This document shows, piece after piece, positions 15,171 through 16,839 of a stretch of DNA of 16,839 bases. Numbering within the stretch: position 1 is the first letter of the stretch; each line of letters begins with the position of its first letter. The position numbers and the translations under genes are program-made. The stretch is from positions 1 to 16,839 of the forward strand of contig CALFSV010000081.1 of the NCBI GenBank assembly GCA_937916485.1, in the 5' to 3' direction. The notes under the pieces were generated by a model. That model saw nothing but the letters and a program-made list of their open reading frames with translations. It did not search any database and was not told where the DNA came from. The DNA comes from an uncultured Paracoccaceae bacterium (GTDB lineage Bacteria > Pseudomonadota > Alphaproteobacteria > Rhodobacterales > Rhodobacteraceae).

Positions 15171-15203
15171 TAACATTATCATGCCAACATGATCTTTGGT
15201 CAA
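15171..15203 (-). promoter_or_regulatory. Leftward promoter/operator module, copy C
   Basis: On the minus strand TTGACC (15198-15203) is followed after exactly 17 bases by GATAAT (15175-15180), both 5/6 matches to sigma-70 boxes. This is the best promoter in the window. Transcription would begin near 15168 and give a 50-base leader before the M81 start. The spacer contains CATGTTGGCATG and the -10 runs into ATGTTATGAGG, echoing ATGTTAATAGG in copy A. The -35 overlaps the nanK stop codon. Confidence 0.65.
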
Positions 15204-16048
15204 TGCCCCGCCCGCGCCTGCGCGGCGGCAAGCGCCGCGATCCCGATGACCCCAGCATCGCCACCAAGTGCCGCGGGTTCGATCACCGGGTGCCGGATCG
15301 GATCAAGCGGTGCAAGGATCGCGCGCACCCGCGGCAGGTAACCGGGCGCCAGCCCGATCCCGCCGCCGATCACGATCACCTCGGGCGCAAGAAGGAATTG
15401 CAGGTTCCGGCACAGCCGTGCAACGCGCTGAGCCGACGTCTCGATCGCCTCGGCACAAGCCGGATCGTCAGCCCCGGCAAAGACGGCGCGCGCATCAGGG
15501 CGACCGGCCTTCCGGGCGATCCAGCGACCCGAAGCCATGTCTTCGAAGGGGGCATCGTCCCCGTCGGGCAGGGCGATCATCTGTCCCGCATGGCCCGCGA
15601 GCCCGAACCGCCCCTCGACCAGCTGGCCGTTCAGTACGATGCCCGCTCCGATCCCGGTCGAGACGGTCAGAAAGACCATATCGCGCCCCTGCACCGCACC
15701 GTGAAGATATTCTCCCCACGCCGCGGCTTGCGCGTCATTGCGGATGACCGCCGGCCCGCCAAGGGCGGCCTCGGCCTCGCGGGCAAGGGGAAACTCCTCC
15801 GCCGGCAAGGGCAGCGTCTCGGGATTGAGAGGCCGCCACAGCCCCTGGGCGACCAGCCCCGTCACCGTGAGGCCGATCCCGTCGTACCGCCCGCGCCAGT
15901 CATGCGCCAGATCGGCCATGCCCGCGACCTATGCCGCGGGCCCGGTGTTCCGATCCGTGGCAACCTCGCGCCGCGCGACGATATCGGCCCCGTCCACGAG
16001 TGCGGCAAGCGTCTTTGTCCCGCCCAGATCAATGGCGAGGACAGGCAT
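15200..16048 (-). pseudogene. nanK: N-acetylmannosamine kinase-type ROK kinase, interrupted by an amber codon
   Basis: A ROK-family sugar kinase, the expected partner of NanE, that would phosphorylate ManNAc to ManNAc-6-P. The frame is intact over 283 codons apart from TAG at codon 40 (15929-15931). Before it is MPVLAIDLGGTKT with the phosphate loop D7-K12; after it the same frame runs through GLTVTG, NDAQAAAWGE (N104-E113, D105 catalytic) and STGIGAGI (130-137). No frameshift is needed. A tryptophan is common at about this place in the family, so TGG to TAG is the simplest origin. The ROK zinc motif CxCGxxGC is absent after GHAGQM, as in some other NanK proteins. ATG 16048 shares one base with the nanE stop (TGATG). 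Reinitiation at ATG 15919 would lack the phosphate loop. A sequencing error is possible. Confidence 0.82.
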
Positions 16049-16761
16049 CAGCGCCGGGCCTCGCGCATCGCCCCGGCGAACCAGCCGGTCACATGCTCGG
16101 GCCGGGTGATCGCCGAACCGACGACGACCGCATCCGCGCCGGCCCGTAAGGCGTCCGCCGCCTGTTCGGGCCTGTGATAGCGCCCCTCCGCGATGACAAA
16201 CCCGCCAAGGCCGGCCATGCCGCGCACGAGATCGAGATCGGGGGCATCGGGGATCGGTCCTCCGGTATATCCTGACATGGTGCTGCCGGTGACCTGCGCG
16301 CCCGCATCGCGGGCCGCGACCGCATCCTCCAGCGTTGCGCAATCGGCCATGGCGATCCGCCCTGCCGAGAGGATCGCGGCGATCAGATCGGCCACGGGCA
16401 AGGGCCGTGTCAGGTCGGTGGCATCGACGGCCACGATATCGGCCCCTTCGGCGATCAGCCCGTCGACATCTTCAAGCGTGGGGGTGATGCGCGGGGCATA
16501 GCCCTCCATGTCGCGCTTGATCAGTCCGATGATCGGGGCCTCGGTCACGGCCCGTACCGCGCGCAGGTTGGCCAGCCCCTCGATCCGCAGGCCCGCGGCG
16601 CCGCCGTCGAGTGCGGCCAACGCGAGAGCCGCCACGATATCGGGCCGGTCCAGCGGGCCATCCACGACCGGCTGGCAGGACACGATCAAACCGCTCCGGA
16701 TCTGCCCGAGCGGGCCACCGGCTATGCTGTGATCCGGGCCGGGGTTTCCATGCATGTCCAT
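16048..16761 (-). CDS. nanE: N-acetylmannosamine-6-phosphate 2-epimerase
   Basis: A 237-residue TIM barrel that converts ManNAc-6-P to GlcNAc-6-P in sialic acid catabolism. Family signature segments are clear: GLIVSCQP (24-31), GGAAGLRIEG (53-62), PIIGLIKRD (76-84) with catalytic K82, RITPT (91-95), DATDLTRP (113-120) and IAEGRYHRPEQ (190-200) with catalytic E192. ATG 16761 has GAAGG just upstream. It is followed by nanK with a one-base overlap. Any upstream partner such as NanA or the rest of the transporter lies beyond the right edge. The 78 bases upstream to the window edge show no recognisable gene. Confidence 0.95.
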   Translation of the reverse strand: MDMHGNPGPDHSIAGGPLGQIRSGLIVSCQPVVDGPLDRPDIVAALALAALDGGAAGLRIEGLANLRAVRAVTEAPIIGLIKRDMEGYAPRITPTLEDVDGLIAEGADIVAVDATDLTRPLPVADLIAAILSAGRIAMADCATLEDAVAARDAGAQVTGSTMSGYTGGPIPDAPDLDLVRGMAGLGGFVIAEGRYHRPEQAADALRAGADAVVVGSAITRPEHVTGWFAGAMREARR

Positions 16762-16839
16762 TGACCTTCATCTGGCACGTCGCGCGAGGCGACACCTGCC
16801 GTTCCCACGACAGTGATCATGTAACCACCGCAACGGCCG

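Noticed and set aside
15919..15931. Frameshift in nanK
   Set aside because: Bases 15917-15940 read continuously in one frame through the TAG into the rest of the kinase. A single nonsense codon explains the break; no insertion or deletion is needed.
15929..15931. Amber read-through or recoding as an amino acid
   Set aside because: TAG ends three other genes in the window, and no suppressor tRNA or recoding element is visible here. It is left as a minor possibility.
14612..16177. 521-residue plus-strand open frame
   Set aside because: Antisense to M81, nanK and nanE and crossing the intergenic promoter. It has no motifs and a composition typical of shadow frames.
16762..16839. C-terminal end of another minus-strand gene or a fourth operator
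   Set aside because: Only 78 bases remain. ACATGATC resembles part of module C, but eight bases are too few, and no frame gives a recognisable protein end.
1..16839. Mobile elements, CRISPR arrays, tRNAs, riboswitches or intrinsic terminators
   Set aside because: I looked for direct repeat arrays, transposase motifs, tRNA-like cloverleafs and GC hairpins followed by T runs. None was convincing; genes are packed with overlaps leaving little room.

Overview
The window is a dense, GC-rich stretch (roughly two thirds G+C by eye) with a catabolic locus for sialic-acid-type or other amino sugars. Protein style, codon use and operon packing suggest an alphaproteobacterium of the Rhodobacterales kind; this is an inference, as no rRNA or other taxonomic marker is present. 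Almost every base is coding. There are no tRNAs, insertion sequences, CRISPR arrays or clear intrinsic terminators.

Layout, left to right. (1) 118-5759, plus strand: a tightly coupled six-gene operon with Gfo/Idh/MocA oxidoreductase, SDR, a second Gfo/Idh/MocA oxidoreductase, a second SDR, an HpcH/HpaI-type aldolase and a fold-type III PLP enzyme of the D-threonine aldolase/D-serine dehydratase family. (2) 7960-5756, minus strand: SDR, a GntR-type regulator with a sugar-binding-protein-like sensor domain, and RidA. (3) 7994-10311, plus strand, divergent from (2): a NagA-like amidohydrolase and an Asp-box (sialidase-type) protein. (4) 15118-10283, minus strand: an M81/MlrC-like protein, a second Asp-box protein and an MFS transporter fused to a HEAT-repeat domain. 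(5) 16761-15200, minus strand: nanE, then a nanK-type ROK kinase interrupted by an in-frame amber codon. The last 78 bases (16762-16839) hold no gene I can call.

An AT-rich promoter/operator module recurs at 1-46, 7969-8016 and 15171-15203. In each copy a leftward TTGAC-type -35 is followed by AT-rich sequence containing CATGTT. The middle copy contains a near-perfect 16-bp palindrome. This ties the left edge, the central divergent promoter and the M81 operon into one probable regulon, most likely controlled by the GntR-type protein encoded here.

How it may work (inference). The MFS protein imports a small glycoside. The two Asp-box proteins lack signal peptides and would act inside the cell. 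NanE and the NagA-like enzyme represent the usual ManNAc-6-P to GlcNAc-6-P to GlcN-6-P branch, but its kinase is broken and NanA and NagB are not in the window. The left operon, with RidA, looks like a separate non-phosphorylative oxidative route: dehydrogenases make an amino sugar acid, the PLP enzyme removes ammonia (RidA clears the imine), and the class II aldolase splits the resulting 2-keto-3-deoxy acid to pyruvate and an aldehyde. This combination is the most interesting content of the window.
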